A stretch of 64,000 nucleotides of DNA from Geoanaerobacter sp964528055 (GCA_964528055.1 CAZGQM010000002.1:1-64000); one strand, 5' to 3'; numbered from the stretch's first letter, positions 16,870-25,940 are shown. Program-made: numbers and translations. The notes: generated by a model from the sequence alone, not told the origin.

Positions 16870-17715
16870 TCATGCTTTTCCGAGCATCCCCGCCAGGGTT
16901 TTTTGTATGTCGGCGGGCAATAGAATCGTTTTTGCATTTGCCGAAGTTGCAAGGGAGCTAAGCGTTGTAATATACCGTTCCCCGAGTAAATACATCGCAG
17001 GTACCGTCTTGTCCCCTATGGATTCGCTTACAACGGCAATCGCTTTTGCAGAGGATTCTGCAAGAGTAATAACTGCCTGAGCCTCTTTTTCAGCGGCCCC
17101 AAGCTTCCCTTCGGCTTCCAGTATGGCTGCGGCTTTCTTGCCTTCTGCCTGAGTGATCATCGCCTGTTTTGTCCTGTCGGCCGCAGCCTGTGCCTCCATT
17201 GCCCTCTGCATGGCTTCGCTCGGCCTGATATCCTGGAGCTCCACACTTTTAATGGTTATTCCCCAGTCAGCAATATCCTGTGAAACCATCTCCCGTAATC
17301 TGGTTTTGATAAGATCGCGAGAGGCGAGAGCTTCGTTAAGTGTCATTCCCCCTATGATTGCCCTCAGGGAGGTCATGACAAGATTTTTTGTGGCGTAAAT
17401 GAAGTCAGTCACTCCGTACATGGCTTTGGCCGGATCAACCACTTTTATGAACGCAATGGCATCGACAACCAATACAGCCTGGTCCTTGCTGATCGCCTCC
17501 TGGGGTTCGATCTGAAGGGGGATCTCCCGCGTTTCAACCTTACGGGCAACAGTGTCTACGTAAGGGATGATAAAATTAAGCCCGGGTTTGAGAACCGCAT
17601 GAAATCGTCCGAGCCGTTGCACCAGCCACTCACTTCCCTGAGGGACTATACGTACGCCCATTACTATTGTTACCACCACCAATGCTGCCAGAATCAAAAA
17701 TACTATTCCGCCCAT
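16870..17715 (-). CDS. SPFH/band-7 membrane protein (stomatin/QmcA-like)
   Basis: A 281-aa protein with an N-terminal membrane anchor (residues 3-22), the SPFH core (VPQGSEWLVQRLGRFHAVLKPGLNFIIPYVD), the conserved ASRDLIKTRL region and a C-terminal Ala/Glu-rich coiled coil (AQAAADRTKQAMITQAEGKK). Stomatin-like proteins form large membrane-microdomain oligomers. The NfeD-family gene lies 14 bases upstream on the same strand, the usual partner pairing in bacteria. GAGGAG precedes ATG 17715. Confidence 0.9.
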   Translation of the reverse strand: MGGIVFLILAALVVVTIVMGVRIVPQGSEWLVQRLGRFHAVLKPGLNFIIPYVDTVARKVETREIPLQIEPQEAISKDQAVLVVDAIAFIKVVDPAKAMYGVTDFIYATKNLVMTSLRAIIGGMTLNEALASRDLIKTRLREMVSQDIADWGITIKSVELQDIRPSEAMQRAMEAQAAADRTKQAMITQAEGKKAAAILEAEGKLGAAEKEAQAVITLAESSAKAIAVVSESIGDKTVPAMYLLGERYITTLSSLATSANAKTILLPADIQKTLAGMLGKA

Positions 17716-17729
17716 ATCATTCTCCTCTT

Positions 17730-18203
17730 CTAGTAAGTTTTTTTCACAACAAGCTTTTGACCTACAACATCAACGATGGCAACACGATCACCGTGAATCA
17801 ATTGCTCACCGTTACCTTCAGAGTTCTGTTCGAGAGTGAATTCCCATTCATCATTTCCCAGTACAGGGAGAATGAACCTGACCGTTCCTGATGTCCCTTC
17901 AGGGTTCACTCGCGCTTCTTTGACGATCCCTTCAATTCCCACTACCGAATCCTTTGATTGACCTGCCTGGGACCGCATCTTCCACTTTTTCTGGATGGAG
18001 AGCCAAACTCCGGTCATTACTATTGAGAGTAATGCAAAATTAAGAGCCTGGCCCCCCACGCTGGAGGCAGAAAGCACTCCTGCCCAGATGAGTATGCCGA
18101 CCATCATTGCGGAAACCCCGAACCAGACCAGAACAAATGTCATGGTAAACATCTCTAACACACAAAGAGCCAATCCTAGTATGAGCCATATTTGATAATT
18201 CAT
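17730..18203 (-). CDS. NfeD-family membrane protein
   Basis: A 157-aa protein with three hydrophobic segments in residues 1-75 (WLILGLALCVLEMFTMTFVLVWFG onward) and a soluble C-terminal beta-barrel of OB type (GIEGIVKEARVNPEGTSGTVRF ... GDRVAIVDVVGQKLVVKK). This short NfeD1b form accompanies stomatin-like proteins and is thought to assist their assembly or proteolysis. It is first in a two-gene operon with the SPFH gene. Confidence 0.88.
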   Translation of the reverse strand: MNYQIWLILGLALCVLEMFTMTFVLVWFGVSAMMVGILIWAGVLSASSVGGQALNFALLSIVMTGVWLSIQKKWKMRSQAGQSKDSVVGIEGIVKEARVNPEGTSGTVRFILPVLGNDEWEFTLEQNSEGNGEQLIHGDRVAIVDVVGQKLVVKKTY

Positions 18204-18411
18204 CGTGCAACCCCTCTTCCTTTAAAGATCTTCTTTGAGGCCGATTATTCGGGGATGGATTCTGATCATGAGGCATGTCAACTAAATGTATCTCCCCGTG
18301 AATTCCTGTATCACCAATATGTTCCAAAGCAAGTAAAATTTTACCGCTCTCCTTGCACAGGGCTGTAGGAGTTATGAGATTTTAGAGCAGATGACGGTCT
18401 CTGGCCTACAG

Positions 18412-18449
18412 ATGCACAAAAGGCGGCCAATCGGTCGCCTTTTGTGCAT
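18412..18449. terminator. Long bidirectional terminator hairpin
   Basis: 17-bp stem ATGCACAAAAGGCGGCC / GGTCGCCTTTTGTGCAT with loop AATC and a single G-T wobble. It lies between the leftward RIO-type gene's end (18485) and the upstream region of the NfeD operon, so it ends the leftward kinase transcript. Its core nearly repeats the hairpin at 4764. Confidence 0.75.
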
Positions 18450-18484
18450 TGGAGGTTCAGTGTCACCGCTGTTTTTATACGGTT

Positions 18485-19312
18485 TTAATAATTTCGCTCA
18501 TGCCAGCGCCGTGCCGCATCGACATCCCGCATGACGCCATGCACGTCAGCCGGAATGGTACTCTGCGTAAAGCGGCCGGACAGTCTGCTTTCAACGGTGA
18601 GCTCGCCGGTAACGTAAAGCTTCCAGATCTCTTTGCCGTATTCGGTGGTCAACAGTTCGGGCGCGTAACGGCCGAAGTAGGTCTTCATGTTTGCGACGTC
18701 CCGTTCGAGCATGGCTGCTGCGTTGTTGTTGCCCGCGGCATCCATGGCCTGGGGGAGGTCTATGATGACCAGTCCTTCACTCCCGATGAGTACGTTGTAC
18801 TCGGACAGGTCGCCATGGACGAGTCCTGCGCAGAGCATGAGAACAATCTGCTCGATCATCGCGCGGTGATATTCGCGGGCCTGCGACCCGGACAGCTTAA
18901 CATCATTGAGCCTCGGAGCGGGGTTGCCGTTCTCATCGACCACAAGTTCCATCAGCAGTATTCCCCCGACGTAGCTGAAGATCTGCGGTACGCGGACTCC
19001 CGCAGCAGCCAGGCGGTGCAGGGCGTCTACCTCTGCATTCTGCCACGCCCCCTCCTGCTCTTTCCGGCCATACTTCGAGTTCTTCCCTATGGCGCGCGCC
19101 TGGCGGCTGTTCCTCACCTTGCGCCCTTCCTGGTACTGGGCCTGCTTGCTGAAGCTCCGGTTGTCGGCCTCCTTGTACACCTTGGCACAGCGAAGCTGTC
19201 CCATGGAGTGGACGACATAGACCTCTGCCTCCTTGCCGCTCATAAGCTGGGAGACGACCTCATCAACGAGGCCGTTGAGGACTAACATCTCAAATTTCTT
19301 CGGAATTTTCAT
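18485..19312 (-). CDS. RIO1-type atypical serine kinase
   Basis: A 275-aa protein kinase of the RIO family. Visible motifs: the ATP loop SGKEAEVYVV, the RIO-specific long insert (YKEADNRSFSKQAQYQEGRKVRNSRQARA), the catalytic loop VHGDLSEYNVLI and the metal-binding IDLPQAMDA. RIO kinases act in ribosome maturation in eukaryotes and archaea; the bacterial form's target is unknown. The frame is open to 19396, but MKIPKKFEML at 19312 matches a natural start, with AGGA about 12 bases upstream, so the start is only moderately sure. Confidence 0.85.
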   Translation of the reverse strand: MKIPKKFEMLVLNGLVDEVVSQLMSGKEAEVYVVHSMGQLRCAKVYKEADNRSFSKQAQYQEGRKVRNSRQARAIGKNSKYGRKEQEGAWQNAEVDALHRLAAAGVRVPQIFSYVGGILLMELVVDENGNPAPRLNDVKLSGSQAREYHRAMIEQIVLMLCAGLVHGDLSEYNVLIGSEGLVIIDLPQAMDAAGNNNAAAMLERDVANMKTYFGRYAPELLTTEYGKEIWKLYVTGELTVESRLSGRFTQSTIPADVHGVMRDVDAARRWHERNY

Positions 19313-19698
19313 GAGTTCACATATCCTGTTCTGGACGCAAGGGAGCCATATCCAAGCATTTCCCCGGTTGTTTTTGTTTGGGGGCGGTTCGATCATCAGG
19401 AATTGTTCGGACTCTTCCCGAAGGGGTGAGGAGAGGCGGAGTTCGGATCGAAAGGTCCGTGGGAAGCAATTTTCAGTAGATAAGCCGATGGGTAACTATA
19501 CCCTAAACCGCCGTTAAAGGATAGCGCATTACTCCGATGCGTGGGATCCCCAATAAAGAGGCGGCCAGGTGGCGTTCTTCGAGGTTTTGTTCGACCTCTC
19601 TAAGTGATTAAAGGATCAACTGCTGCCTGAAATGTAGACATATACTCTGATTGGCTTTACTATGCCTCAATATACCGCAGAAATAAAGCGAGGTACGC
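19313..19698. other. Intergenic region with degenerate stem-loop
   Basis: 386 bases between the divergent RIO-type kinase and the PhnA-like gene. At 19555-19590 there is a decayed copy of the GGCGGCC stem-loop family (AGAGGCGGCCAGGTGGCG). No promoter is convincing. Confidence 0.35.
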
Positions 19699-19908
19699 AT
19701 GGCAGCCAAAGACAGTAACGGCAATGAACTCAAAGATGGCGATTCGGTGCAGGTCATCAAGGACCTCAAGGTAAAAGGCTCATCCACCACCCTGAAGCAG
19801 GGAAAGGTCTTCAAGAATATTCGCCTGACTTCCAGTGATGAAGAGATTGAGTGCCGTGAAGGCAAAAGCACTCTGGTGCTGAAGTGTTGTTTTCTGAAAA
19901 AGGCGTAA
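19699..19908 (+). CDS. PhnA-type domain protein (YjdM C-terminal domain)
   Basis: A 69-aa protein consisting of just the PhnA/YjdM C-terminal barrel: KDSNGNELKDGDSVQVIKDL, KVKGSSTTLKQG, VFKNIRLTSSDEEIEC and LVLKCCFLKKA are near-consensus. The N-terminal zinc ribbon of full-length YjdM (about 110 aa) is absent. Despite the name, a phosphonate role is not established. It starts a probable three-gene cluster with the S1-domain and DTW genes; only nine bases separate it from the next frame. Confidence 0.88.
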   Translation: MAAKDSNGNELKDGDSVQVIKDLKVKGSSTTLKQGKVFKNIRLTSSDEEIECREGKSTLVLKCCFLKKA

Positions 19909-19929
19909 GCATACCTAATGGAGTGGCAG

Positions 19930-20793
19930 ATGGAGAACGTTGAACAACCGGCACTTTGTCGTATTCACACCCTGAACGTCTCCCACATCAACAAACGAGG
20001 TGTCTGGCTGGAGGCTGGCGAGCGTATGGCTCACCTTCCCCTGCGGGAGGCGCCGGATGTAAAGCCTGGAGAGCCGTTGGAGGTCTTCCTGTATCAGGAT
20101 GTGGCCGGAGATCTTCAAGCCACCTGTCGTCCGCCGCTGGCTCAGGCGGGTGAGTTTGCGTTTCTGACGGTACAGTCGGTTGGCCCACACGGGGCATTTC
20201 TGGACTGGGGCCTGCCAAAGGACCTGCTCGCGCCGATTCGACTTCAGGCCGAGCGGATGCAGGTTGGCAGGAACTACCTGGTGAAAATAGATCTCGACCA
20301 GCTGGGTCGTCCCTTTGCCAACGCCCGAATCGATGACTGCCTTGACCGTGGGAGGCCCGATCTTCATGAAGGTGACCAGGTAGCCCTGCTCATCTGGCAG
20401 CTTACTGACCTGGGTGCCAAGGTCATCGTAAACCATCGCTTTCTCGCCCTGCTCTACCTGGACGAGTTGCCTGCCGGGGCCTTCGCCGGCATGCAGTTGG
20501 CCGGATATGTTAAGCGCCTGCGCGAAGATGGCAAGCTGGATGTTACCTTGCGCAAGGTAGGGGCCGAGGGGGTTTCCGACGCACGGGAAGTGATCCTTAA
20601 GGCCTTGGCGACCGATGGGGGCCGATTGCCCCTGCACGACCGGAGTTCCCCTGCCGCTATACAGCAGACCCTGGGGATGAGCAAAAAGACCTTTAAAAAA
20701 GCGGTGGGTGGATTGTACAAGGATGGTTTGGTGACGCTGACGGATGAGGGGGTCAGGTTAACCGGCAAAGGCTTGGAATCTACAGAAAAGTAG
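19930..20793 (+). CDS. S1-like RNA-binding protein, CvfB/YitL family
   Basis: A 287-aa protein with tandem S1/OB modules and a C-terminal winged helix. The first module begins LNVSHINKRGVWLEAG; another has VQSVGPHGAFLDWGLPKDLLAPI; the third has LAGYVKRLREDGKLDVTLRKVG; the winged helix is GMSKKTFKKAVGGLYKDGLVTL. This domain order is that of CvfB, an RNA-binding regulator of virulence genes in Staphylococcus. ATG 19918 is also in frame, but GGAG at 19920-19923 positions the ribosome on ATG 19930. Confidence 0.85.
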   Translation: MENVEQPALCRIHTLNVSHINKRGVWLEAGERMAHLPLREAPDVKPGEPLEVFLYQDVAGDLQATCRPPLAQAGEFAFLTVQSVGPHGAFLDWGLPKDLLAPIRLQAERMQVGRNYLVKIDLDQLGRPFANARIDDCLDRGRPDLHEGDQVALLIWQLTDLGAKVIVNHRFLALLYLDELPAGAFAGMQLAGYVKRLREDGKLDVTLRKVGAEGVSDAREVILKALATDGGRLPLHDRSSPAAIQQTLGMSKKTFKKAVGGLYKDGLVTLTDEGVRLTGKGLESTEK

Positions 20794-20824
20794 CGCCGCA
20801 TATTTATAAAACAGGGCAGACAAG

Positions 20825-21307
20825 ATGAAAATTACTCTGTTGACCCATTTTAAGGAATTTCCGAAACGTTCCAATACCGGTCGGCTGGTGCTGGATGTTC
20901 TGGGGAACGCCTCCGAGCAGGTGCGCTGGGACAGGATTAATCCGCCTGCTAGGCTGGTGGAGGAGATCGAGGCGGGCGGGGTGGCATTGGTGTATCCCGG
21001 CGCTGCCGACGAGAACGACGGCTGTCTGTCGGACATTACCCACTTCATCCTGATCGACGGCACCTGGACAGAGGCCCGCAAGATACACCAGCGCAGCCCC
21101 TACCTTCAGAAGGTGCGCCGGGTCTGCCTCAAGCCGACCGGGAAGTCACGCTACAACCTGAGAAAGAATCAGAAAGAGGACTGCCTCTGTACAGCCGAAT
21201 GTGTGATCGAGATTCTGCGCAGTAAAGGTAACAATGCTATAGCGGATTTACTCGAGGAACGTTTTCTGTCCTTTATCAGGCAGTCGGGGGCCAAACCGGC
21301 CATCTAG
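20825..21307 (+). CDS. DTW-domain tRNA aminocarboxypropyltransferase (TapT-like), short form
   Basis: A 160-aa protein with the DTW motif as DGTWTEARK, preceded by the SAM-binding region (LVYPGAADENDG) and followed by the conserved basic region KPTGKSRYNLRKN. DTW proteins such as E. coli TapT add the acp group of SAM to uridine 47 of tRNA. The family normally carries an N-terminal cysteine (zinc) region of about 50 residues; here the protein begins directly at KITLLTHFKEFPKRSNTGRL, and no in-frame cysteines precede it. It follows the S1 gene by 31 bases. Confidence 0.8.
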   Translation: MKITLLTHFKEFPKRSNTGRLVLDVLGNASEQVRWDRINPPARLVEEIEAGGVALVYPGAADENDGCLSDITHFILIDGTWTEARKIHQRSPYLQKVRRVCLKPTGKSRYNLRKNQKEDCLCTAECVIEILRSKGNNAIADLLEERFLSFIRQSGAKPAI

Positions 21308-21369
21308 AAGGAATCCACTGCATTACCCAAACTGCATCGCTGACTGTCTCGGTTACGTGGACTTCGGAA

Positions 21370-21834
21370 CTATGCCTCTCCTGTCTTTCTGGCGCATGCA
21401 TCCTCTAGCATCTTGTGGATCTCGGCAATGACAACGTTCTGCGCTTCAAGGTTCTGCAGTATGACCTGGATCTCGGTTTCCGCCTTCAGATTGACTTCAT
21501 AATCGATGTGCGCCTCGATACGGTCGTGATCGGCTTTCCTGTTCTGGCTCATCATGATCATCGGGGCAGTATATGCGGCCTGAAGCGAGAGCACAAGGTT
21601 CATCAGGATGAAGGGATAGGGGTCCCAATGCTGTACCCATGCGGTTACATTGAGGAACCCCCACAAGGTAAGCAGGAGGGACTGACTGATGATGAATTCC
21701 CATGATCCTACCTTTGTGGCGATCCAGTCTGCCGCTCTCTGCCCCACAGTCAACTGTTCCTTGATAACTTCGTTGACGTTCTTTATCGGGCCGTGTTCGT
21801 GTCGGTAGTGGGGCGGGAATACTGATTGTTTCAT
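21370..21834 (-). CDS. DUF1003 membrane protein
   Basis: A 154-aa protein with two membrane helices (about residues 47-66 and 75-95; WEFIISQSLLLTLWGFLNV and PFILMNLVLSLQAAYTAPMIMM), then MSQNRKADHDRIEAHIDYEVNLKAETEI, the DUF1003 signature. The polar N- and C-termini probably face the cytoplasm. Function unknown in the family. AAGGAG precedes ATG 21834. Confidence 0.88.
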   Translation of the reverse strand: MKQSVFPPHYRHEHGPIKNVNEVIKEQLTVGQRAADWIATKVGSWEFIISQSLLLTLWGFLNVTAWVQHWDPYPFILMNLVLSLQAAYTAPMIMMSQNRKADHDRIEAHIDYEVNLKAETEIQVILQNLEAQNVVIAEIHKMLEDACARKTGEA

Positions 21835-21935
21835 GGTTGACTCCTTATAGTCACATCAATCACTTCCAGCGCATTTCGTCTGTTGGTTCCGCCCCTGCGC
21901 AAGCGTGGATCAGCAGGCCGTCGCCATTCAGGAGT

Positions 21936-22415
21936 TCACTTCTCCGGAATGGTTATACAGAGGCATTCAGCTTCGGCATACAACATATCACCGGAAAATA
22001 TCCGGCCATGTACCATAACCTTTCGCCCCTTGGCTGAGACGACCCTGCTCTCAACGGACACCACCTTTTGGAGCGGCAGCATATTCCGAAAGCTGATGTT
22101 CAGGTTTCCGACAACGATCGGATATCCGGCTGCCCAGGCTGCCAGGCCTAGCGCTTCATCCATTACTGCAGCTACCGATCCGCCATGGGCGTGCCCTGGA
22201 GGGCCTTCGGTTTCCGGGCCGAACCAGATACGCGCATGAAGGTGCAGCTCATCGTCTCGGAAGTATTGGACCCGGAAGCGGTTGCCGTCCGGTTCGCCGG
22301 AGACGAATCGGAGCGATTCTCCGACCAGCGATGGGGCATCAAAGGGTATCCACCCTTCTTCACCACTCAGATCGACCGAAGGTATTGAAATTTTTATTTT
22401 TGTTGATTTTGCCAC
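21936..22415 (-). CDS. PaaI/THEM4-type hotdog thioesterase
   Basis: A 159-aa single-hotdog protein. The catalytic-helix motif is GPPGHAHGGSVAAVMDEALG, as in acyl-CoA thioesterases of the PaaI/THEM4 branch; the barrel strand PIVVGNLNISFRNMLPL follows. It likely hydrolyses an acyl-CoA. The frame extends 35 codons further upstream with odd cysteine-rich composition, but AAGGAG lies seven bases before GTG 22415, which I take as the start (VAKSTKIKI read as MAKSTKIKI). Confidence 0.82.
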   Translation of the reverse strand: MAKSTKIKISIPSVDLSGEEGWIPFDAPSLVGESLRFVSGEPDGNRFRVQYFRDDELHLHARIWFGPETEGPPGHAHGGSVAAVMDEALGLAAWAAGYPIVVGNLNISFRNMLPLQKVVSVESRVVSAKGRKVMVHGRIFSGDMLYAEAECLCITIPEK

Positions 22416-22609
22416 TGATGCACTCCTTGAGAAATAATGTTGGCATTTACGTGAACAGCATAGTCGCTCGATACAGTAACAGACTTTGCCGGGAGAATAA
22501 AGCCTGTCAGTCCAATTCATTAATGCTTACGATAAAAGCGAGAGTGTGCTAACTTTTGCTGAGTCAATAAGGGCTGTGCGAGAAGAGCAGAGGGGCGCGG
22601 TGGCGAGAC

Positions 22610-22637
22610 TTGACTTGTTGACTTTTTATGGGATAGT
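22610..22637 (+). promoter_or_regulatory. Possible sigma-70 promoter for the parvulin gene
   Basis: TTGACT (22610-22615), a 16-base gap and GATAGT (22632-22637), about 70 bases upstream of the parvulin ATG. The -10 matches four of six consensus bases. Confidence 0.35.
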
Positions 22638-22706
22638 GTCGTCCGAAATGAAGTTTGAGAATTGTGTATGTCGAGGAATCATAAATACTCAGAAGAGGAG
22701 AAACGC

Positions 22707-22988
22707 ATGGCAAGAGCGAGTGCCCGCCACATTCTGGTGGCAAATAATGAAGTCTGTGAAAATCTTAAGGCGAAGATCGAAGCTGGGGAGGATTTTGCGG
22801 CCTGTGCACGGGAGCACTCCCTCTGCCCGTCAGGAAAACAGGGGGGAGGTCTTGGTGAATTCGCCCCGGGCCAGATGGTGAAGGAGTTTGATGCGGTCGT
22901 ATTCAGTGGGGAGATAGGGAAAGTTCTTGGCCCGGTGCAGACTCAGTTCGGCTATCACCTGATTGAGGTCACCAGTCGCACCGAATAG
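22707..22988 (+). CDS. Minimal parvulin-type peptidyl-prolyl isomerase (PpiC-like)
   Basis: A 93-aa single-domain parvulin: ASARHILVANNEVCENLKAK, FAACAREHSLCPSGKQGGGLG, EFAPGQMVKEFDAVVF and GPVQTQFGYHLIEV are the family blocks. No signal peptide, so cytosolic like E. coli PpiC (93 aa). The ribosome site AGAAGAGGAG supports ATG 22707 over the earlier in-frame ATG. A terminator-like hairpin follows at 23031. Confidence 0.92.
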   Translation: MARASARHILVANNEVCENLKAKIEAGEDFAACAREHSLCPSGKQGGGLGEFAPGQMVKEFDAVVFSGEIGKVLGPVQTQFGYHLIEVTSRTE

Positions 22989-23030
22989 TATTTGAGCCCG
23001 TCCGGTTCGATTAATATTTATTTGACAGAA

Positions 23031-23054
23031 TGGGCGGCTTTAGTCGCCCTTTCT
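23031..23054 (+). terminator. Terminator after the parvulin gene
   Basis: Seven-pair stem GGGCGGC / GTCGCCC with loop TTTA, then TTTCTT. It ends just before the PEP carboxylase ribosome site. Confidence 0.6.
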
Positions 23055-23091
23055 TCGTTCAGTGGAGACTCGGGACTTGTCTGGAGGCAAC

Positions 23092-25881
23092 ATGGAAAAT
23101 TATTGGTATCCTGCAGATCAGTCAAGTCGTCTGTGCGAAATGATCTCATCTGATTTGCGACTCAAGGAGGTTCCCCTTCGCCGGGATGTTCGATCACTCG
23201 GTAGGCTTTTGGGAGATGTGATCATGTCTCAGGCTGGAAGGGAGATATTTGAGCTTGAGGAGCGGCTGCGGCACCTTGCCATAAAGCATCGTGAACAGGA
23301 GCGTCGCGAAGGTGGAAATTCGGAAGAAATCTCTGCGGAACAGGACCTGCTTCAGCAGATGATGGATATCATCGCAGGGCTGGATGAGAGAGAAGCGCAC
23401 CTCATTATAAAGGCATTTGCCACCTTCTTTGAACTGACCAACATCGCCGAAACTAATCACCGCAAACGACGCAGTCGTGCTCACAGGGTTGCGCGTCAAG
23501 CTGCATGCAAACCAGGTTCGCTCAGGGCGACCTTGCAGCGGATGCATGATAGCGGGATATCTATCGACCAGGCATTGGAATGGTTTGCACGCATAAATGC
23601 GGTTCCGGTATTTACAGCCCATCCGACAGAAGTAGCGCGGCGTGTGGTCCTGTTCAAGCGTCGTCGAATTGCCGGAATACTGGAGCGACTTGACTCTCTT
23701 CCTCTTTCCGAAGAAGACGCGGGGGATTGCCAGGATGCTATCGTGGCGGAGATCACGGCGCTCTGGCAATCAGACGAGGTCCGCCGGCGCAAGCCGACCG
23801 TGCAGGATGAGATTGCCATGGGCCTGGACCATTATTCAGGCTCACTCTTGCCTGCAGTGATCAGCTTTTACAACGAGTCAGCCAGGGATTTCAGTGCAGT
23901 TTACAAAAGAGCTATCCGTCCTTCAGATCTGCCTTCTGTGGTGCGGTTCGGCTCATGGATTGGTGGAGACCGCGATGGGAACCCCTTTGTCACCGGTTCC
24001 TGTTCTCGTGATGCGCTGCAGAAAAGCCGTGAGCTGATTCTGGCCGCATACCTTGATGACCTGGACGAGCTGTATCGCCTGCTAACCCCTTCTACTTTTC
24101 AGGTGGGGGACGATCAGGTGTTGCTCCAGGCGCTTGCCGGATATGCAGAACGCTTCCCGCGTGCAGCAGGCAAGGTTGCCACCCTGCCCGAATCCGAACT
24201 CTGTCGGCGCTATGTTGAGTTTATCCGACAGCGTCTCCGCAGCACCCTCCATGATCCGGATGATGATCTGGCTTATCCGGCACCTGCAGTCATGGCAGCC
24301 GACCTTGATCTTTTGCGAAACAGCCTGGTACTCAATGATGGCGTACCGCTGGTGCGATCCCTCCTGGACCCAATCTGCCGCAAACTTTCGGTCTTTGGTT
24401 TCCATCTGCAGACCCTGGACATCCGCCAGCATGCCAAGGTTCATGCGCAGGCGGTAGAGGAGCTGGCAGGCGGTTTGGCGCAGCTGGCAGAGATAAATAC
24501 GTTCAGTCCGACTCCACCTTCAGATCAAACCACTGAGCTCATGGACTCACTGCGGACAATTGCCCGGTTAAAGCGGGATTATCCGCCGGAGGCGATCTGC
24601 AGCTATGTTATCAGCGGTGCCAGCTGCGCAAGGGATGTCCTGACTCTCGTCTGGCTGATGGAGCAGTGCGGAATTTCTGTTGTCGCCCGTGATGACCTGG
24701 GAGACCCTGGCATTATGCCTGTCCCGCTCTTTGAATCCATCGAAGACCTTCGCAATGCTCCGGCAATTTGCCGTACACTCTGGACAGCTTCGGGGTTTGC
24801 TCCGTACCTGGACTCCTGGAAACGCCGACAGGAAGTCATGATCGGGTACTCAGACTCGAACAAGGACGGTGGCATGCTCACCAGCAGCTGGGAGATCTAC
24901 AAGGCCCATCGTGCACTCCACCAGGTAGCCACTGAGTGCGGGGTGAAGCTCTGTCTGTTTCACGGTCGTGGAGGCACGGTGGGGAGGGGTGGAGGGCCGA
25001 CGCACAGGGCGCTGATCGCCCAGCCGTCTGGTGCGTTCACCGGTGCTTTCAAGCTTACCGAGCAGGGCGAGGTGATCAACTTCAAGTACAATGATCCGCT
25101 GCTGGCTCGTCGCACCATTGAATTGATGGTGGCTGCCTCACTTGAGGCTATGGTTCGAACCGGGCTGGTGGAGGAGGGCATTGAACCAGCTTGGGAGGAG
25201 GCGATGGAGGAGTTGTCGTCAAGCGCCCTTGCGTGCTATCGCGAAAAGATTGCCGAAAACCCTGACATACTCCCTTTCTTTGAGCAGGCGACCCCGGTGA
25301 TGGAGTTTGAACTGGCAAAGATCGGCTCACGTCCTTCAAGGCGCCGCCTGAGCAGTTCCCTGGAAGATCTGAGAGCCATCCCCTGGGGGTTTGGCTGGAT
25401 CCAGAGTCGGATGATGGTGCCGGCCTGGTTTGGAATCGGTACTGCCTGTGAATCGTATGCCTCCCGAGGGCCGGCTGCTCTAAAACTTCTCCGGGAGATG
25501 ATGAATAGATTTCCCTTTTTCTTCGATATGATTCGAAACGTAGAGATGGCCATGGCCAAGGTGGATCTACCGCTGGCTAGGCAGTATGCATCCCTTGTGG
25601 ACGATGTTGCTTTGCGTGACAGGGTCTGGGGCTTACTGACCGATGAGCTTGCGCGCACCCATCGCATACTGCTTCAGATCACGGGACAGAGCCAGCTGCT
25701 GGAGACCAACCCGGACCTTCTTGAGAGCCTTCGTCTGCGAACCCCCTACGTTGATCCGATGAGTCTGATACAGATCGAGTTGTTGCGTCGAAAGCGAGCA
25801 GGCCAGGTAGGGGACCAGCTGGACTACCTGCTGGCAGCGACTATCCACGGCGTTGCCGCCGGACTGCGTAATACCGGGTAG
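23092..25881 (+). CDS. ppc: Phosphoenolpyruvate carboxylase
   Basis: A 929-aa enzyme making oxaloacetate from PEP and bicarbonate, feeding the TCA cycle. The catalytic signatures are all present: VFTAHPTEVARR (active His), SWIGGDRDGNPFVT, GYSDSNKDGGMLTSSW, FHGRGGTVGRGGGPTHRAL with the PEP-binding arginines, and IPWGFGWIQSRMMVPAWFG. The C-terminus AAGLRNTG is the conserved end that reaches the active site. Length is normal for bacterial PEPC (880-940). The longer frame starts at GTG 23062, but GGAGG lies before ATG 23092. Cytosolic. Confidence 0.97.
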   Translation: MENYWYPADQSSRLCEMISSDLRLKEVPLRRDVRSLGRLLGDVIMSQAGREIFELEERLRHLAIKHREQERREGGNSEEISAEQDLLQQMMDIIAGLDEREAHLIIKAFATFFELTNIAETNHRKRRSRAHRVARQAACKPGSLRATLQRMHDSGISIDQALEWFARINAVPVFTAHPTEVARRVVLFKRRRIAGILERLDSLPLSEEDAGDCQDAIVAEITALWQSDEVRRRKPTVQDEIAMGLDHYSGSLLPAVISFYNESARDFSAVYKRAIRPSDLPSVVRFGSWIGGDRDGNPFVTGSCSRDALQKSRELILAAYLDDLDELYRLLTPSTFQVGDDQVLLQALAGYAERFPRAAGKVATLPESELCRRYVEFIRQRLRSTLHDPDDDLAYPAPAVMAADLDLLRNSLVLNDGVPLVRSLLDPICRKLSVFGFHLQTLDIRQHAKVHAQAVEELAGGLAQLAEINTFSPTPPSDQTTELMDSLRTIARLKRDYPPEAICSYVISGASCARDVLTLVWLMEQCGISVVARDDLGDPGIMPVPLFESIEDLRNAPAICRTLWTASGFAPYLDSWKRRQEVMIGYSDSNKDGGMLTSSWEIYKAHRALHQVATECGVKLCLFHGRGGTVGRGGGPTHRALIAQPSGAFTGAFKLTEQGEVINFKYNDPLLARRTIELMVAASLEAMVRTGLVEEGIEPAWEEAMEELSSSALACYREKIAENPDILPFFEQATPVMEFELAKIGSRPSRRRLSSSLEDLRAIPWGFGWIQSRMMVPAWFGIGTACESYASRGPAALKLLREMMNRFPFFFDMIRNVEMAMAKVDLPLARQYASLVDDVALRDRVWGLLTDELARTHRILLQITGQSQLLETNPDLLESLRLRTPYVDPMSLIQIELLRRKRAGQVGDQLDYLLAATIHGVAAGLRNTG

Positions 25882-25940
25882 AGCTACTCACTCGTGCCGC
25901 TATTCCGTGCGTTCAGTATGCATCACAAAGGGAAAACGCA

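Noticed and set aside
16688..16873. 61-codon leftward frame overlapping the SPFH gene stop by ATGA
   Set aside because: The overlap suggests coupling, but it reads through the plus-strand terminator arms, has no protein-like pattern and no ribosome site.
18449..19285. 278-codon frame antisense to the RIO-type kinase
   Set aside because: The kinase strand has all RIO motifs; this frame has none of any family.
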